A stretch of 51,117 nucleotides of DNA from Burkholderiaceae bacterium (GTDB lineage Bacteria; Pseudomonadota; Gammaproteobacteria; Burkholderiales; WYBJ01), in assembly GCA_011525945.1 (NCBI GenBank), contig WYBJ01000120.1, positions 1 through 51,117 of the forward strand, written 5' to 3'. The position numbers and the translations under genes are program-made. Under the pieces are notes generated by a model. That model was not told the origin of the DNA and ran no database searches. It saw nothing but the letters and a program-made list of their open reading frames with translations. Of the stretch, positions 16,109 through 25,088 are shown one piece after another. Each line of letters opens with the position of its first letter. Position 1 is the first letter of the stretch.

Positions 16109-16464
16109 CAACGTCGCTTGCGAAGCGATGCTGCCATCGCGACTACGAGGGCCGTGACCGAGTCGATCTTTGCTTGGAGCGAATTTTCAGGGTGAATGAA
16201 CCCCAGGCGTACCGAGATCGCCAACAGCGTATCCAATTCCGAGAGAGAGCCACTGGAAATACTCAAGAATCTTAATAGTTCTGCCGTCCCTGTTCGAGCA
16301 CTTCCTTCGGCGATGTTTGCCGGCACCGACACAGCCACCCTGCGCATCTGCGAAACAAGCCCGAATCGCTCCTCGGGTGGAAAGCGCGCGGTGAGCTGGT
16401 AGATCTCTTCTACTAACTCAACCGCCTGCTGCCATGCGAGAAGTGAACGATGATCACGCTTCAC
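16108..16464 (-). CDS. Four-helix-bundle protein (23S rRNA intervening-sequence protein / S23 family)
   Basis: The 118-residue protein matches the IVP family along its whole length: [41 protein letters not shown], the signature ANIAEGSAR, then [19 protein letters not shown] and a final helix. Family members form small alpha-helical bundles related to Avd of diversity-generating retroelements. Some are encoded inside 23S rRNA intervening sequences; their function is unknown. Here the gene sits between dnaK and dnaJ, an unusual place, bounded by inverted heptamer arrays. The start codon GTG 16464 and the next three codons are themselves built from heptamer-like sequence. No ribosome site is evident. 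Confidence 0.85.
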   Translation of the reverse strand: MKRDHRSLLAWQQAVELVEEIYQLTARFPPEERFGLVSQMRRVAVSVPANIAEGSARTGTAELLRFLSISSGSLSELDTLLAISVRLGFIHPENSLQAKIDSVTALVVAMAASLRKRR

Positions 16465-16487
16465 GCTTCAAGTCGTCATCGTTCACT
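16442..16487. repeat. Perfect 12-bp inverted repeat over the start of the four-helix-bundle gene
   Basis: AGTGAACGATGA (16442-16453) is the exact reverse complement of TCATCGTTCACT (16476-16487), with a 22-base loop that contains two more heptamers (GCTTCAC, GCTTCAA) and the GTG start codon. In the transcript it would form a hairpin hiding the start, which could limit translation. Confidence 0.6.
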
Positions 16488-16515
16488 CTTCACCTTTCAC
16501 TTTTCACTCAGTCAC
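16480..16515 (-). repeat. Heptamer array, dnaK-side terminal inverted repeat of the IVP element
   Basis: On the plus strand the units TCTTCAC, CTTTCAC and TTTTCAC (16487-16507) are in register, with TTCAC before and a degenerate unit running into the dnaK stop codon (16512-16514). Read on the minus strand they are GTGAAAA, GTGAAAG, GTGAAGA, the inverted partner of 16074-16099 with two mismatches. Confidence 0.85.
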
Positions 16516-18440
16516 TTCTTGTCTTTCACTTCTTCAAACTCGGCGTCGACGACGTTGTCATCGGCCTTGGGTTCGCTGCCACCCGGCGCCTGTTGCGTCC
16601 CGCCTGGCTGAGCCTGCGCCTGGCTCTCCTTGTACATCTGCTCGGCGAGTTTGTGCGCCGTTTGCGCGAGCGCCTGGGTCTTCGCCTCGATTGCAGCCTT
16701 GTCGTCGGACTTGAGCGCCTCTTCGGCCTCTTTCAGCGCCTGCTCGATGCGCCCCTTCTCGTCCGCCGGGACCTTGGCGCCGTACTCGGCGAGCGACTTC
16801 TTCACCGAGTGGATCATGTTGTCGCACTGGTTGCGGGCGTCGATCAGCTCGCGCGCCTTGCGGTCATCCTCGGCGTGCGCTTCGGCGTCCTTGACCATGC
16901 GCTTGATCTCGTCTTCGGACAGGCCCGAGCTCGCCTGGATCTTGATCTTGTTCTCCTTGCCGGTGGCCTTGTCCTTGGCGGAGACATGCAGGATGCCGTT
17001 GGCGTCGATGTCGAACGTCACCTCGATCTGCGGCATGCCGCGCGGCGCGGGCGGAATGTCGGTCAGGTTGAACTGGCCGAGGCTCTTGTTGTGGCCCGCC
17101 ATCTCGCGCTCGCCCTGCAGCACGTGGATCGTCACCGCCGTCTGGTTGTCATCGGCGGTGGAGAATACCTGGTTCGCCTTGGTCGGAATGGTGGTGTTCT
17201 TCTGGATGAGTTTGGTCATGACTCCGCCGAGGGTCTCGATTCCGAGCGAAAGCGGCGTCACGTCAAGCAGCAGCACGTCCTTCACGTCGCCCTGCAGCAC
17301 GCCTGCCTGGACGGCAGCGCCCACGGCCACGGCCTCGTCCGGATTGACGTCCTTGCGTGCATCCTTGCCGAAGAAATCCTTCACCTTGTCCTGCACCTTC
17401 GGCATGCGGGTCTGGCCGCCTACGAGGATCACATCCTCGATGTCGCTGAGCTTGATGCCGGCGTCCTTGATCGCGACTCGGCACGGTTCGATGGTGCGAT
17501 CGATCAGCTCCTCGACCAGGCTCTCGAGCTTCGCGCGCGTGATCTTCACCGCGAGGTGCTTCGGGCCGCTCGCGTCGGCGGTGATGTAGGGCAGATTGAC
17601 TTCGGTCTGTTGCGAAGAAGAGAGCTCGATCTTCGCCTTTTCGGCTGCATCCTTCAGCCGCTGCAACGCCAGGATGTCCTTGCGCAGGTCGAGCGCGCTT
17701 TCCTTCTTGAACTCGTCGCACAGGTAATCGATCAGACGCTGATCGAAGTCCTCTCCACCGAGGAAGGTGTCGCCGTTGGTCGACAGCACCTCGAACTGGT
17801 GCTCGCCCTCGACTTCGGCGATCTCGATGATCGAGATGTCGAACGTGCCTCCGCCCAGGTCGTAGACGGCAATCTTGCGATCGCCCTTTTTCTTGTCCAG
17901 CCCGAACGCGAGTGCTGCCGCGGTCGGCTCGTTGATGATGCGCTTGACGTCGAGGCCTGCGATACGCCCGGCATCCTTGGTCGCCTGGCGCTGCGAGTCG
18001 TTGAAGTAGGCCGGAACCGTGATGACCGCCTCTGTGACCGGCTCGCCGAGGTAGTCCTCCGCAGTCTTCTTCATCTTCATGAGAACCTGGGCGGACACTT
18101 CCGGCGGGGCCATCTTCTTGCCGCGCGCTTCCACCCAGGCATCGCCGTTGGACGCTTCTGTGATCGCGAACGGCGACTGTTTGATCGCTTTCTGCACCTC
18201 GGCGTCCTTGAAGCGGCGGCCGATCAAGCGCTTGACGGCAAAGAGCGTGTTCTTGGGGTTGGCGACGGCCTGGCGCTTGGCGGATGCACCCACCAGGACT
18301 TCGCCGTCTTCGGCGTAAGCCACGATCGAAGGCGTGGTGCGCGCACCTTCCGAATTCTCGATCACCTTGGGCTGGCCGTTCTCCATGATGGCGACGCACG
18401 AATTCGTGGTCCCAAGGTCGATGCCTATCGTCTTTGCCAT
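16512..18440 (-). CDS. dnaK: Chaperone DnaK (Hsp70)
   Basis: The 642-residue protein has the actin-like ATPase domain ([18 protein letters not shown] at the start, [42 protein letters not shown]) and the substrate-binding domain ([14 protein letters not shown] onward). The disordered tail ends in EEVKDKK, the common DnaK C-terminus. It binds exposed hydrophobic peptides in an ATP-driven cycle with DnaJ and GrpE. A sigma-32 promoter match lies about 95 bases upstream (18535-18561). The stop codon borders the inserted heptamer element that separates it from dnaJ. Length is normal. Confidence 0.98.
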   Translation of the reverse strand: MAKTIGIDLGTTNSCVAIMENGQPKVIENSEGARTTPSIVAYAEDGEVLVGASAKRQAVANPKNTLFAVKRLIGRRFKDAEVQKAIKQSPFAITEASNGDAWVEARGKKMAPPEVSAQVLMKMKKTAEDYLGEPVTEAVITVPAYFNDSQRQATKDAGRIAGLDVKRIINEPTAAALAFGLDKKKGDRKIAVYDLGGGTFDISIIEIAEVEGEHQFEVLSTNGDTFLGGEDFDQRLIDYLCDEFKKESALDLRKDILALQRLKDAAEKAKIELSSSQQTEVNLPYITADASGPKHLAVKITRAKLESLVEELIDRTIEPCRVAIKDAGIKLSDIEDVILVGGQTRMPKVQDKVKDFFGKDARKDVNPDEAVAVGAAVQAGVLQGDVKDVLLLDVTPLSLGIETLGGVMTKLIQKNTTIPTKANQVFSTADDNQTAVTIHVLQGEREMAGHNKSLGQFNLTDIPPAPRGMPQIEVTFDIDANGILHVSAKDKATGKENKIKIQASSGLSEDEIKRMVKDAEAHAEDDRKARELIDARNQCDNMIHSVKKSLAEYGAKVPADEKGRIEQALKEAEEALKSDDKAAIEAKTQALAQTAHKLAEQMYKESQAQAQPGGTQQAPGGSEPKADDNVVDAEFEEVKDKK

Positions 18441-18534
18441 GATTGTTTCCTAACTGTCGTGTCAGCGGATGATTTCACCGCCGGCGGCAAGGCGCTCATT
18501 CTCACCTTCCATTGCCGGCGCAAGCTGTGGATGA

Positions 18535-18561
18535 ATTTGGGGTTTCCGGGGCAATTTCAAG
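18535..18561 (-). promoter_or_regulatory. Sigma-32 (heat-shock) promoter of dnaK
   Basis: Minus strand: -35 CTTGAA (18561-18556), a 13-base spacer, and -10 CCCCAAAT (18542-18535), close to the RpoH consensus CTTGAA-N13-15-CCCCATNT. It lies in the grpE-dnaK gap, about 95 bases before the dnaK start, leaving a long leader that contains a GC-rich stem near 18480-18520. Confidence 0.72.
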
Positions 18562-18597
18562 CTCACGTCCCGCGTCCGGGGTCGCGTGCGGGAACCG

Positions 18598-19143
18598 CTA
18601 AGTCTGCTTCGGCGCGGCGACCATGACCAGCGCCGGCCGGATCACGCGATCGTGCAGGGCGTAACCCTTTTGCAGCACCTGCACCACGGTATTGGGCTCG
18701 GCATCGGCCTGCACCATCGTCATTGCCTCATGCTGGTGCGGATCGAACCTTTCGCCCACAGGATTGATCTCGCGCAACGTGAACTTGTCGAACACCGCGG
18801 CCAATTGCCTGAGTGTGATCTCGACCCCACTGCGCAGGCTTTCGAGCGTGTTGTTCTCGGCGACCAGTGCGGCTTCCAGGCTGTCCTTCACCGGCAGAAG
18901 CGCATTGGCAAAGCTCTCGATGCCGAACTTGTGTGCATTCGCGACATCGATTTGCGCGCGTTTGCGGACGTTGTCGGACTCGGCCTTGGCGCGCAGCCAC
19001 GCGTCGTAGTGTTCCTGCGCCTGCAACTCGACCTTGCGCAGCAATTCTTCCAATCCCGGCATGCTGTCGGCGCGCTCCGCGGTTTCCGCCGCGGCGTCTG
19101 CCGGGGCTTTTTCATCATCTTGATTTGTAGAGTATTCCTGCAT
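18598..19143 (-). CDS. grpE: Nucleotide exchange factor GrpE
   Basis: From ATG 19143 (AGGAGAT ribosome site 5 bases upstream) the product is 181 residues. An acidic, disordered N-terminus precedes a long coiled-coil helix ([36 protein letters not shown]) and the beta-wing domain, with the hallmark [15 protein letters not shown] and [19 protein letters not shown]. It is the homodimeric exchange factor that releases ADP from DnaK. A GTG at 19170 would lengthen it by nine residues but would overlap the predicted promoter. It has its own sigma-32 promoter and is followed by dnaK. Confidence 0.96.
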   Translation of the reverse strand: MQEYSTNQDDEKAPADAAAETAERADSMPGLEELLRKVELQAQEHYDAWLRAKAESDNVRKRAQIDVANAHKFGIESFANALLPVKDSLEAALVAENNTLESLRSGVEITLRQLAAVFDKFTLREINPVGERFDPHQHEAMTMVQADAEPNTVVQVLQKGYALHDRVIRPALVMVAAPKQT

Positions 19144-19168
19144 CGCTATCTCCTGACCTTCTGCGCCC

Positions 19169-19196
19169 ACATGGGGCCGCGCGAGGCGATTTCAAG
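19169..19196 (-). promoter_or_regulatory. Sigma-32 (heat-shock) promoter of grpE
   Basis: Minus strand: -35 CTTGAA (19196-19191), a 14-base spacer, and -10 CCCCATGT (19176-19169), an almost ideal RpoH site. It is 26 bases upstream of the chosen grpE start and makes the longer GTG start at 19170 unlikely. Confidence 0.8.
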
Positions 19197-19226
19197 CAGG
19201 CGGGAAGGCCGGACGGCTGGAGCCGA

Positions 19227-20318
19227 TCATTCCTTGGCGCCCAGGGCGAGCGCGCGATTGCGGCCGGCTTCGAGGGCCGCCGGGTCCGCCGGGGTGAGCC
19301 AGCCGTGCAGGTTGGCGGTTGCGATATCGCTCAGCGCCTTGATCCAATCGTCGCGCTCGTTCAGGCACGGGATGTAGTGAAACGCCTGCCCGCCGGCGCG
19401 CAGGAAAACGGACTTGCCCTCCAGGGCGATCTCCTCCAGCGTCTCCAGGCAGTCGGAGACGAAGCCGGGGCAGACCACGTCGACCCGCGCGGTGCGGGCG
19501 CGTCCCAATTCGACCAGCACATCGGCCGTGTACGGTTGCAACCAGCGGGTACGGCCAAAGCGGGACTGGAACGTCACCCGGTAACGCTCCGCCGGCAGCG
19601 CCAAGGCTTCTGCCACGAGCCGTGCGGTCGCCTGGCATTCGCAGTGATAGGGATCGCCTCGGTCGAGCGTGAAGCGCGGCACGCCGTGAAAGCTCATCAG
19701 CAGCACGTCGGGTCGGCCGGTCTGCATCCAATAGTCGCGTACGCTCTGAGCCAAGGCGCCGACATAACCGGGATGGTCGTGGAAGTGCTTCACCAGGCGG
19801 AGCGCCGGGACGTTGCGCACGCGGGCAAGCGTCTGACAGGTCGCGTCGAATACCGATCCGGTCGTACTCGCGGCGTACTGCGGATAGAGCGGCAGAACCA
19901 GGATACGATCGCAGCCGCGTGCGCGTAGGCCATCGAGCCCGTGCGCGATCGAGGGGGAGCCGTAGCGCATCGCCCACTCGATCTCGAGCGACGCTCGGTG
20001 GCGCTCGCCCAGATAACCGCGCAACATCACCGCCTGGCGGGCGGTGTGGGTCAGAAGCGGCGAGCCCGTATCGGTCCAGATTGCGGCATAGCGGCGAGCA
20101 GATTTGCGCGGGCGCGTCGTCAGGACGCTCGCGTGCAACAGGGGCAGCCACAGCGCGCGCGGCACCTCCACCACGCGCGGATCGGTCAGGAATTCGCGTA
20201 GGTAGCGGCGCAGTGCTTGCGCGGTGGGCGCGTCCGGACTCCCTAGGTTGACCAACAGGATTCCGGGCTTGGTCGCCGCGCCATGCAGAAACGGCGGCTC
20301 GCGCCGATAGCCTGCCAT
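19227..20318 (-). CDS. hemH: Ferrochelatase
   Basis: The 363-residue enzyme inserts Fe2+ into protoporphyrin IX, the last step of protoheme synthesis. It has the family opening [19 protein letters not shown], the active-site segment [19 protein letters not shown] with its catalytic His, [19 protein letters not shown], and the [15 protein letters not shown] motif. Its position between hrcA and grpE is common in betaproteobacteria. It starts 13 bases after hrcA on the same strand, so the two are probably co-transcribed. The protein should be cytoplasmic and peripheral to the membrane. Length is typical of proteobacterial HemH. Confidence 0.96.
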   Translation of the reverse strand: MAGYRREPPFLHGAATKPGILLVNLGSPDAPTAQALRRYLREFLTDPRVVEVPRALWLPLLHASVLTTRPRKSARRYAAIWTDTGSPLLTHTARQAVMLRGYLGERHRASLEIEWAMRYGSPSIAHGLDGLRARGCDRILVLPLYPQYAASTTGSVFDATCQTLARVRNVPALRLVKHFHDHPGYVGALAQSVRDYWMQTGRPDVLLMSFHGVPRFTLDRGDPYHCECQATARLVAEALALPAERYRVTFQSRFGRTRWLQPYTADVLVELGRARTARVDVVCPGFVSDCLETLEEIALEGKSVFLRAGGQAFHYIPCLNERDDWIKALSDIATANLHGWLTPADPAALEAGRNRALALGAKE

Positions 20319-20331
20319 CCGCCCGGCCCGT

Positions 20332-21366
20332 TCAATCCTCGGCGCGCACGCGGCTCGCCAATGCGCTCGATAGCAGCTTCGCGGTGATATCGACGATCGG
20401 AATGACGCGCTCGTACGCCATGCGCGTCGGTCCGATCACGCCTACCGTCCCGACCACTTGGCCACCGACTTCGTAAGGCGCGGTCACCACGCTGCATTCG
20501 TCCAACGGTACCAGACCCGACTCGTTGCCGATAAAAAGCTGCACCCCGCTGGCGCGACTGGACAAGTCCAGCAGCTTCAGCAGCTCGGTCTTTTGTTCGA
20601 ACAGACCGAACAACTGGCGCAAGCGGGCGAGATTGGACGACAGCTCCCCCACCGCCAGCAAGTGCCCCTCGCCCGAGATCACCATGCTGTCGGCCGGATC
20701 GACCACGGCCTGGCTGCCTGCTTCCAGGGCAGCTGTCATCAGCCGGGACATGTCGGCATGCAGTTCCTGCAACTCGGCGCGGATGCGAACCCGGATCTGG
20801 TCGAACTGCAAGCCGGCATAGTGCTGATTGATGAAGTTGGTTGCTTCGGTGAGCTCGCTCGGCGAATAGACGCGGTCGGCGAGTATGATGCGGTTCTGAA
20901 CGTCGCCCTCGGGCGTGACGATGATGAGCAGCACGCGCTTGTCGGCAAGCGGCAGAAATTCGATGTGCCGAAACGCGAGGCTGCGCCGCTTCGGCGCCAG
21001 CACCACGCCCGCGAAGTGGGTCAGATCCGACAGCAGCTGGGACGCCGAGCTCATCATGCGCTCGATACTCTCGGACTGGATCTGGCCTTCGAGCTGGCTG
21101 ATTTCCACGTCGGCGAGGGGACGCACCTCGAGCAGGGTGTCGACGAAAAAGCGGTAACCGCGCGGCGTCGGTACGCGTCCGGCCGATGTGTGCGGGCTGG
21201 CGATCAAGCCCATGTCTTCCAGGTCCGCCATGATGTTGCGGATGCTGGCCGGGCTCAGCTCCAGGCCGGAATAGCGCGACAACGAGCGCGACCCGACTGG
21301 CTGGCCCTCGGCGATATAGCGTTCGACCAGGGTCTTGAGCAGACTCTGTGCGCGTTCGTTCAGCAT
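20332..21366 (-). CDS. hrcA: Heat-inducible transcription repressor HrcA
   Basis: The product is 344 residues. An N-terminal winged helix ([72 protein letters not shown]) leads into the HrcA dimerisation and GAF-like domains ([26 protein letters not shown]). HrcA represses groESL-type operons by binding CIRCE inverted repeats and is folded by GroEL. No CIRCE element is seen in front of hrcA, grpE or dnaK here, so its targets are presumably elsewhere. The gene is divergent from nadK, with 131 bases between starts. Confidence 0.96.
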   Translation of the reverse strand: MLNERAQSLLKTLVERYIAEGQPVGSRSLSRYSGLELSPASIRNIMADLEDMGLIASPHTSAGRVPTPRGYRFFVDTLLEVRPLADVEISQLEGQIQSESIERMMSSASQLLSDLTHFAGVVLAPKRRSLAFRHIEFLPLADKRVLLIIVTPEGDVQNRIILADRVYSPSELTEATNFINQHYAGLQFDQIRVRIRAELQELHADMSRLMTAALEAGSQAVVDPADSMVISGEGHLLAVGELSSNLARLRQLFGLFEQKTELLKLLDLSSRASGVQLFIGNESGLVPLDECSVVTAPYEVGGQVVGTVGVIGPTRMAYERVIPIVDITAKLLSSALASRVRAED

Positions 21367-21497
21367 GAGTGCATTCTACCGTCTCGCGCTATCGCGGCAA
21401 GCAGGCGCGTATCGCCGCGACGTCCTTCGCCCGCAACCGAAGTATGCGGCTTGAATGCGCGGGACAGGAGGTGCGGCGTACCTTTACAATCGGACGC

Positions 21498-22370
21498 ATG
21501 AGCGCCTCGTTCGCCAGCGTCGGTCTGATCGGAAAGTACAACAGTCCCGACATTGCCGAGCCGCTGCTCAGGCTCGCCAATTACCTCGAAGCCCGCGGCG
21601 TGCGCGTGCTGCTCGACCGGCTTACCGCCGGTCACGTCGGGCAGACGCGCTACGCCGTACTACCGCTCGACGAGGTGGGGCGCCAGGCCGAGCTCGCAAT
21701 CGTTATCGGCGGCGACGGCACCATGCTCAACATCGCACGCACGTTCGCGCCATTCGATACCGCGCTGGTGGGCGTGAATCTCGGCCGGCTGGGTTTCCTC
21801 ACCGACATCCCGCTCGATGCCATGTGCGAGACGATCGGCGCGATCCTCGACGGGACTTACACCGTGGAAGAGCGCTTGCTGCTCTCGGCCGAGGTGTATT
21901 CCGATGGCGCGCGTCGCTTCCAAGTGCTGGCGTTCAACGACGTGGTGGTGAGCAAGGGCGTCAAGGGCGGGATGATCGAGTTCGATGTCCACATCGATGG
22001 TCAGTTCGTTTATACGCTGCGCTCCGACGGCATCATTGTCGCCTCGCCCACGGGCTCCACCGCCTATGCCCTGTCTTCCGGCGGCCCGATTCTGCACCCC
22101 TCGGCGCGCGCGATGGCGCTGGTACCGGTGTGTCCGCACACGCTGTCAAATCGTCCGATCGCGGTGTCGAGCGATGCCACGATCGAGATCACGATGCGCT
22201 CGGCGCCGGACGCGCTTGCTCACTTCGACAACCACTCGCACTTCGCCCTGCGCGACGACGATCGCGTGCGGGTTCGGCGCTTCGACCATTTCACGCGCCT
22301 GCTGCATCCGCCCGGCTACAGCTATTACCACATGCTGCGGGAGAAGCTGCATTGGAGCGAGACCTACTAG
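21498..22370 (+). CDS. nadK: NAD kinase
   Basis: From ATG 21498 the product is 290 residues. It contains the catalytic GGDGT motif (IVIGGDGTMLNIART), NLGRLGFLTDIP, the conserved NDVVV segment and the substrate loop DGIIVASPTGSTAYALSSGG. It phosphorylates NAD to NADP with ATP in the cytoplasm. The frame reaches back to 21369, but the upstream residues are Arg-rich and not part of the family. Divergence from hrcA and the following recN are a conserved betaproteobacterial order. The gap to recN is 62 bases. Confidence 0.95.
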   Translation: MSASFASVGLIGKYNSPDIAEPLLRLANYLEARGVRVLLDRLTAGHVGQTRYAVLPLDEVGRQAELAIVIGGDGTMLNIARTFAPFDTALVGVNLGRLGFLTDIPLDAMCETIGAILDGTYTVEERLLLSAEVYSDGARRFQVLAFNDVVVSKGVKGGMIEFDVHIDGQFVYTLRSDGIIVASPTGSTAYALSSGGPILHPSARAMALVPVCPHTLSNRPIAVSSDATIEITMRSAPDALAHFDNHSHFALRDDDRVRVRRFDHFTRLLHPPGYSYYHMLREKLHWSETY

Positions 22371-22432
22371 GCGCGCCGATGCGTGCGCGCGCAATGTGCC
22401 GCGCGTACGCGGCCTGCAACGCCTGAACGCGG

Positions 22433-24115
22433 ATGCTCAAGCGCATCGTCATCCGCGACTTCATCATCGTCGAGCACTCGGCGCTCGAGTTCGACGCCGG
22501 CTTCACCGTGCTTACCGGCGAGACTGGAGCAGGCAAGTCGATTCTTGTCGATGCATTGTCGCTGGCCCTGGGTGAGCGCGGCGACGCCGCCATGGTGCGC
22601 CCCGGCGCCAGGCAGGCCGAAGTGAGCGCCGAGTTCGAGCTGGAGCGAACCGCGCAGGCGCTCGCTGCGTGGCTTGCCGAGGCGGGGTTGGAGGGCGATC
22701 CGGGGATCTGCCTGGTGCGCCGAATCGTGGAGGCGGGCGGGCGCTCGCGCGCCTTCGTCAACGGCCACGCGACCACGGTGGCGCGATTGCGCGAGCTGGG
22801 CGAGATGCTGGTCGACATCCACGGGCAGCACGCGCATCAGTCGCTTGCTCGTCCCGCGGCGCAGCGCGAACTGATCGATGCCTACGCCGGCTCGACCGAT
22901 CTCGTGAGGGAAGTGGGCGAGCATCATCGGCGCTTGACTGAGCTCGAGTCGCGCCTAGCCGCTGCGCGCAGCGACGCCGTGCGCCTGGCGCGCGAGCGCG
23001 AAGAGCTGCGCTGGCAGGCTACTGAGCTGCTGAGCCTGGATTTTCAGCCCGAGGCGTGGGCGGAAATGAATGCCGAACATGCGCGCGCGAGTCACGCGGC
23101 GAGCCTGATCGAGGCGTCATCGGGCGCGATCGAAACGCTTGCGGACAGCGATCTGGCGGCGTCGCGCCTGCTCGCGGCGGTCACGAGTCGACTGGGGCGC
23201 TTTGCCGAAATCGACCCGACTCTGGCCGTGGTGGTGGAAATGCTGCAAGGTGCCCGCATTCAGATCGACGAAGCGGTGCACGAGCTCGAGCGTTATCGGT
23301 CGCGCCTCGACATCGATCCGGCCCGGCTCGCCCAGGTCGAGAGCCGGCTGCAGGCCGTGCACGATGTCTGCCGCAAATTTCGGCTCGCACCGCAGGCCCT
23401 GCCGGGCGCATTGCAGGCGGTGCAGGTGCGCTTGGCGGAGCTCGAACACGATCTCGATCTGACGCGTATCGAGCGCGAGATCGCACACGCGCAGGCAGCG
23501 TATCGATCGGTTGCCGCCAAACTCACTGCCGCCCGCTGCCAGGCGGCCGCCACCCTCGGCGCCGAGGTGACGCGCACGATGCAGGAGCTTGCGTTGAGCG
23601 GCGGGCGTTTCGAGATCGCGCTCGAGCCGTCGGCCGAAGCGACGGCGCACGGAATGGAGCGCGTCGAGTTTCGCGTCGCGGCGCATGCGAACATGGAGGC
23701 CGCTTCCCTGGCGAAAGTCGCGTCCGGCGGCGAATTGTCGCGACTCGGCCTCGCGATCCAGAGCGTGCTCGTGCAAGTGGCGCAGGTACCGACCGTCATT
23801 TTCGACGAGGTCGATGCCGGCATAGGCGGGCGGGTCGCCGAGATCGTCGGCCGCATGTTGCGGCGACTGGCTGTGCGCCAGCAGGTGATGTGCGTAACCC
23901 ACTTGGCCCAGGTAGCGGCGTGCGCCGAGCATCACTGGCGCGTCGGCAAGGACGAGCGGGCGGGCGTGGTCGCGAGCCGGGTCGAGCATCTCGATGCAAC
24001 CCAGCGCACGGACGAGATCGCTCGCATGCTCGGTGGAGTCGAGATCACGCGCGCCACGCGCGAGCACGCGGCCGAGATGCTGCGCGAAGCGGGCCGGGGC
24101 GCGGCCCGCTCCTAG
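22433..24115 (+). CDS. recN: DNA repair protein RecN
   Basis: The 560-residue SMC-like ATPase has an N-terminal half-domain with Walker A GETGAGKS at residues 29-36 and the DIHGQHAHQSL segment, a central coiled coil (about residues 160-380), and a C-terminal half-domain with the ABC signature VASGGELSRLGLAI, Walker B TVIFDEVDAGIGG and the CVTHLAQVAA switch. RecN acts early in double-strand-break repair, bridging DNA ends for RecA. Its stop overlaps the convergent fur stop by 4 bases. No LexA box could be assigned with confidence in the short gap after nadK. Confidence 0.95.
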   Translation: MLKRIVIRDFIIVEHSALEFDAGFTVLTGETGAGKSILVDALSLALGERGDAAMVRPGARQAEVSAEFELERTAQALAAWLAEAGLEGDPGICLVRRIVEAGGRSRAFVNGHATTVARLRELGEMLVDIHGQHAHQSLARPAAQRELIDAYAGSTDLVREVGEHHRRLTELESRLAAARSDAVRLAREREELRWQATELLSLDFQPEAWAEMNAEHARASHAASLIEASSGAIETLADSDLAASRLLAAVTSRLGRFAEIDPTLAVVVEMLQGARIQIDEAVHELERYRSRLDIDPARLAQVESRLQAVHDVCRKFRLAPQALPGALQAVQVRLAELEHDLDLTRIEREIAHAQAAYRSVAAKLTAARCQAAATLGAEVTRTMQELALSGGRFEIALEPSAEATAHGMERVEFRVAAHANMEAASLAKVASGGELSRLGLAIQSVLVQVAQVPTVIFDEVDAGIGGRVAEIVGRMLRRLAVRQQVMCVTHLAQVAACAEHHWRVGKDERAGVVASRVEHLDATQRTDEIARMLGGVEITRATREHAAEMLREAGRGAARS

Positions 24116-24549
24116 TCTGTCTTGTGCGGGCAATCCGGCTTGGTGCAGTCCGCGTACAGGGACAAGGAGTGCTCGTGGATGCGGAAACCGCGTTCGTGCG
24201 CGATGCGCTCCTGGCGCTTCTCGATCTCCGCGTCGTAGAACTCTTCCACGCGCCCGCATTGCAGGCACACGAGGTGGTCGTGGTGACCGCCCTCGTTGAG
24301 CTCGAACACCGCTTTGCCGCTTTCGAAGTGATGCCTCTTGAGCAACCCGGCTTGCTCGAACTGTGTCAGCACGCGATACACGGTGGCGAGCCCGATGTCG
24401 AGTCCTTCCTGCATGAGCAACCGATAGATGTCGTCGGCGCTCATATGGCGCACGGCTGCATTTTCGAACAGGTTGAGAATGCGCAACCTGGGCAAAGTCG
24501 CCTTCAGACCGCTCGTCTTGAGATTGGGGTTCATCGCCGCGTCCCGCAT
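24112..24549 (-). CDS. fur: Ferric uptake regulator Fur
   Basis: The 145-residue repressor has the winged helix with recognition segment LDIGLATVYRVLTQFEQAGL, the metal-binding GGHHDHLVC stretch, and two zinc-site cysteine pairs (C95-x2-C98 and C135-x4-C140). With Fe2+ it blocks promoters of iron-uptake genes. ATG at 24549 or 24534 (MNPNLKTSGLK) could start the protein; most relatives resemble the shorter form. It is divergent from bamE, a standard proteobacterial arrangement, and its 3' end overlaps recN by 4 bases. Confidence 0.96.
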   Translation of the reverse strand: MRDAAMNPNLKTSGLKATLPRLRILNLFENAAVRHMSADDIYRLLMQEGLDIGLATVYRVLTQFEQAGLLKRHHFESGKAVFELNEGGHHDHLVCLQCGRVEEFYDAEIEKRQERIAHERGFRIHEHSLSLYADCTKPDCPHKTD

Positions 24550-24604
24550 GGGTTCAGGCTATCATATTGAGTTCACGCATCCTTGCAAACAAAGACCGAA
24601 GCTC

Positions 24605-25078
24605 ATGCCGGCCGCGCGTTACTGCTCGCTCGTCGTCGCCACGGGCATCTGCCTGACGCTGGGCGCCTGCCAGACGGTGCCGATGCTGCCGGGCTTGAAG
24701 CCCTATCGGATGGATATCCAGCAGGGCAACGTGGTCACGCAGGAGATGGTGGCAAAACTGAAGCCCGGAATGACACGCCAGCAGGTGCGCTTCGTCATGG
24801 GCACGCCGCCCATTACCGACGCGTTCCATCACGATCGCTGGGACTATGTCTACTACCTCAACAGGGGCGGCCGGATGGTCGAACACCGGCGCCTGGTGCT
24901 GCTGTTCGAGGGCGATACCTTGAAGCGCATCGAAGGCGACGTGATACCGGCGGCCGATGCGGGCAGCAGGTTCGCGGGCGGTGGGTCGGAGAAGCCTGGC
25001 GCGGAGCAAGGCTCGGGTAAAGACGCGTCCGAGGAGAAGGGATTCTTCGGCCGTATGCTGGACAAAATCGGGTTGTGA
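24605..25078 (+). CDS. bamE: Outer-membrane assembly lipoprotein BamE
   Basis: From ATG 24605 the product is 157 residues. A lipoprotein signal ends in the lipobox L19-G20-A21-C22, so the mature protein is lipid-anchored. The SmpA/OmlA fold follows: [40 protein letters not shown], and DRWDYVYYL. BamE is a small subunit of the BAM complex that inserts beta-barrels in the outer membrane. The C-terminal 40 residues are a low-complexity Gly/Ser/Glu/Lys tail ending [12 protein letters not shown], an extension seen in many betaproteobacterial forms. It is divergent from fur and 10 bases upstream of dapB. Confidence 0.95.
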   Translation: MPAARYCSLVVATGICLTLGACQTVPMLPGLKPYRMDIQQGNVVTQEMVAKLKPGMTRQQVRFVMGTPPITDAFHHDRWDYVYYLNRGGRMVEHRRLVLLFEGDTLKRIEGDVIPAADAGSRFAGGGSEKPGAEQGSGKDASEEKGFFGRMLDKIGL

Positions 25079-25088
25079 GCACGCTACG

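Noticed and set aside
16070..16110. CRISPR array at the heptamer repeats
   Set aside because: Units are 7 bases, directly adjacent, with no unique spacers and no cas genes nearby; they are tandem arrays in inverted pairs.
16434..18626. 730-residue plus-strand reading frame across dnaK
   Set aside because: It is the antisense shadow of dnaK; its His/Val/Asp/Leu-rich composition reflects codon bias, with no domain and no ribosome site.
21367..21497. CIRCE operator in the hrcA-nadK gap
   Set aside because: The TGAGTGCATTC near the hrcA start resembles half a CIRCE arm, but no GAGTGCTAA/TTAGCACTC pair with a 9-base spacer is present.
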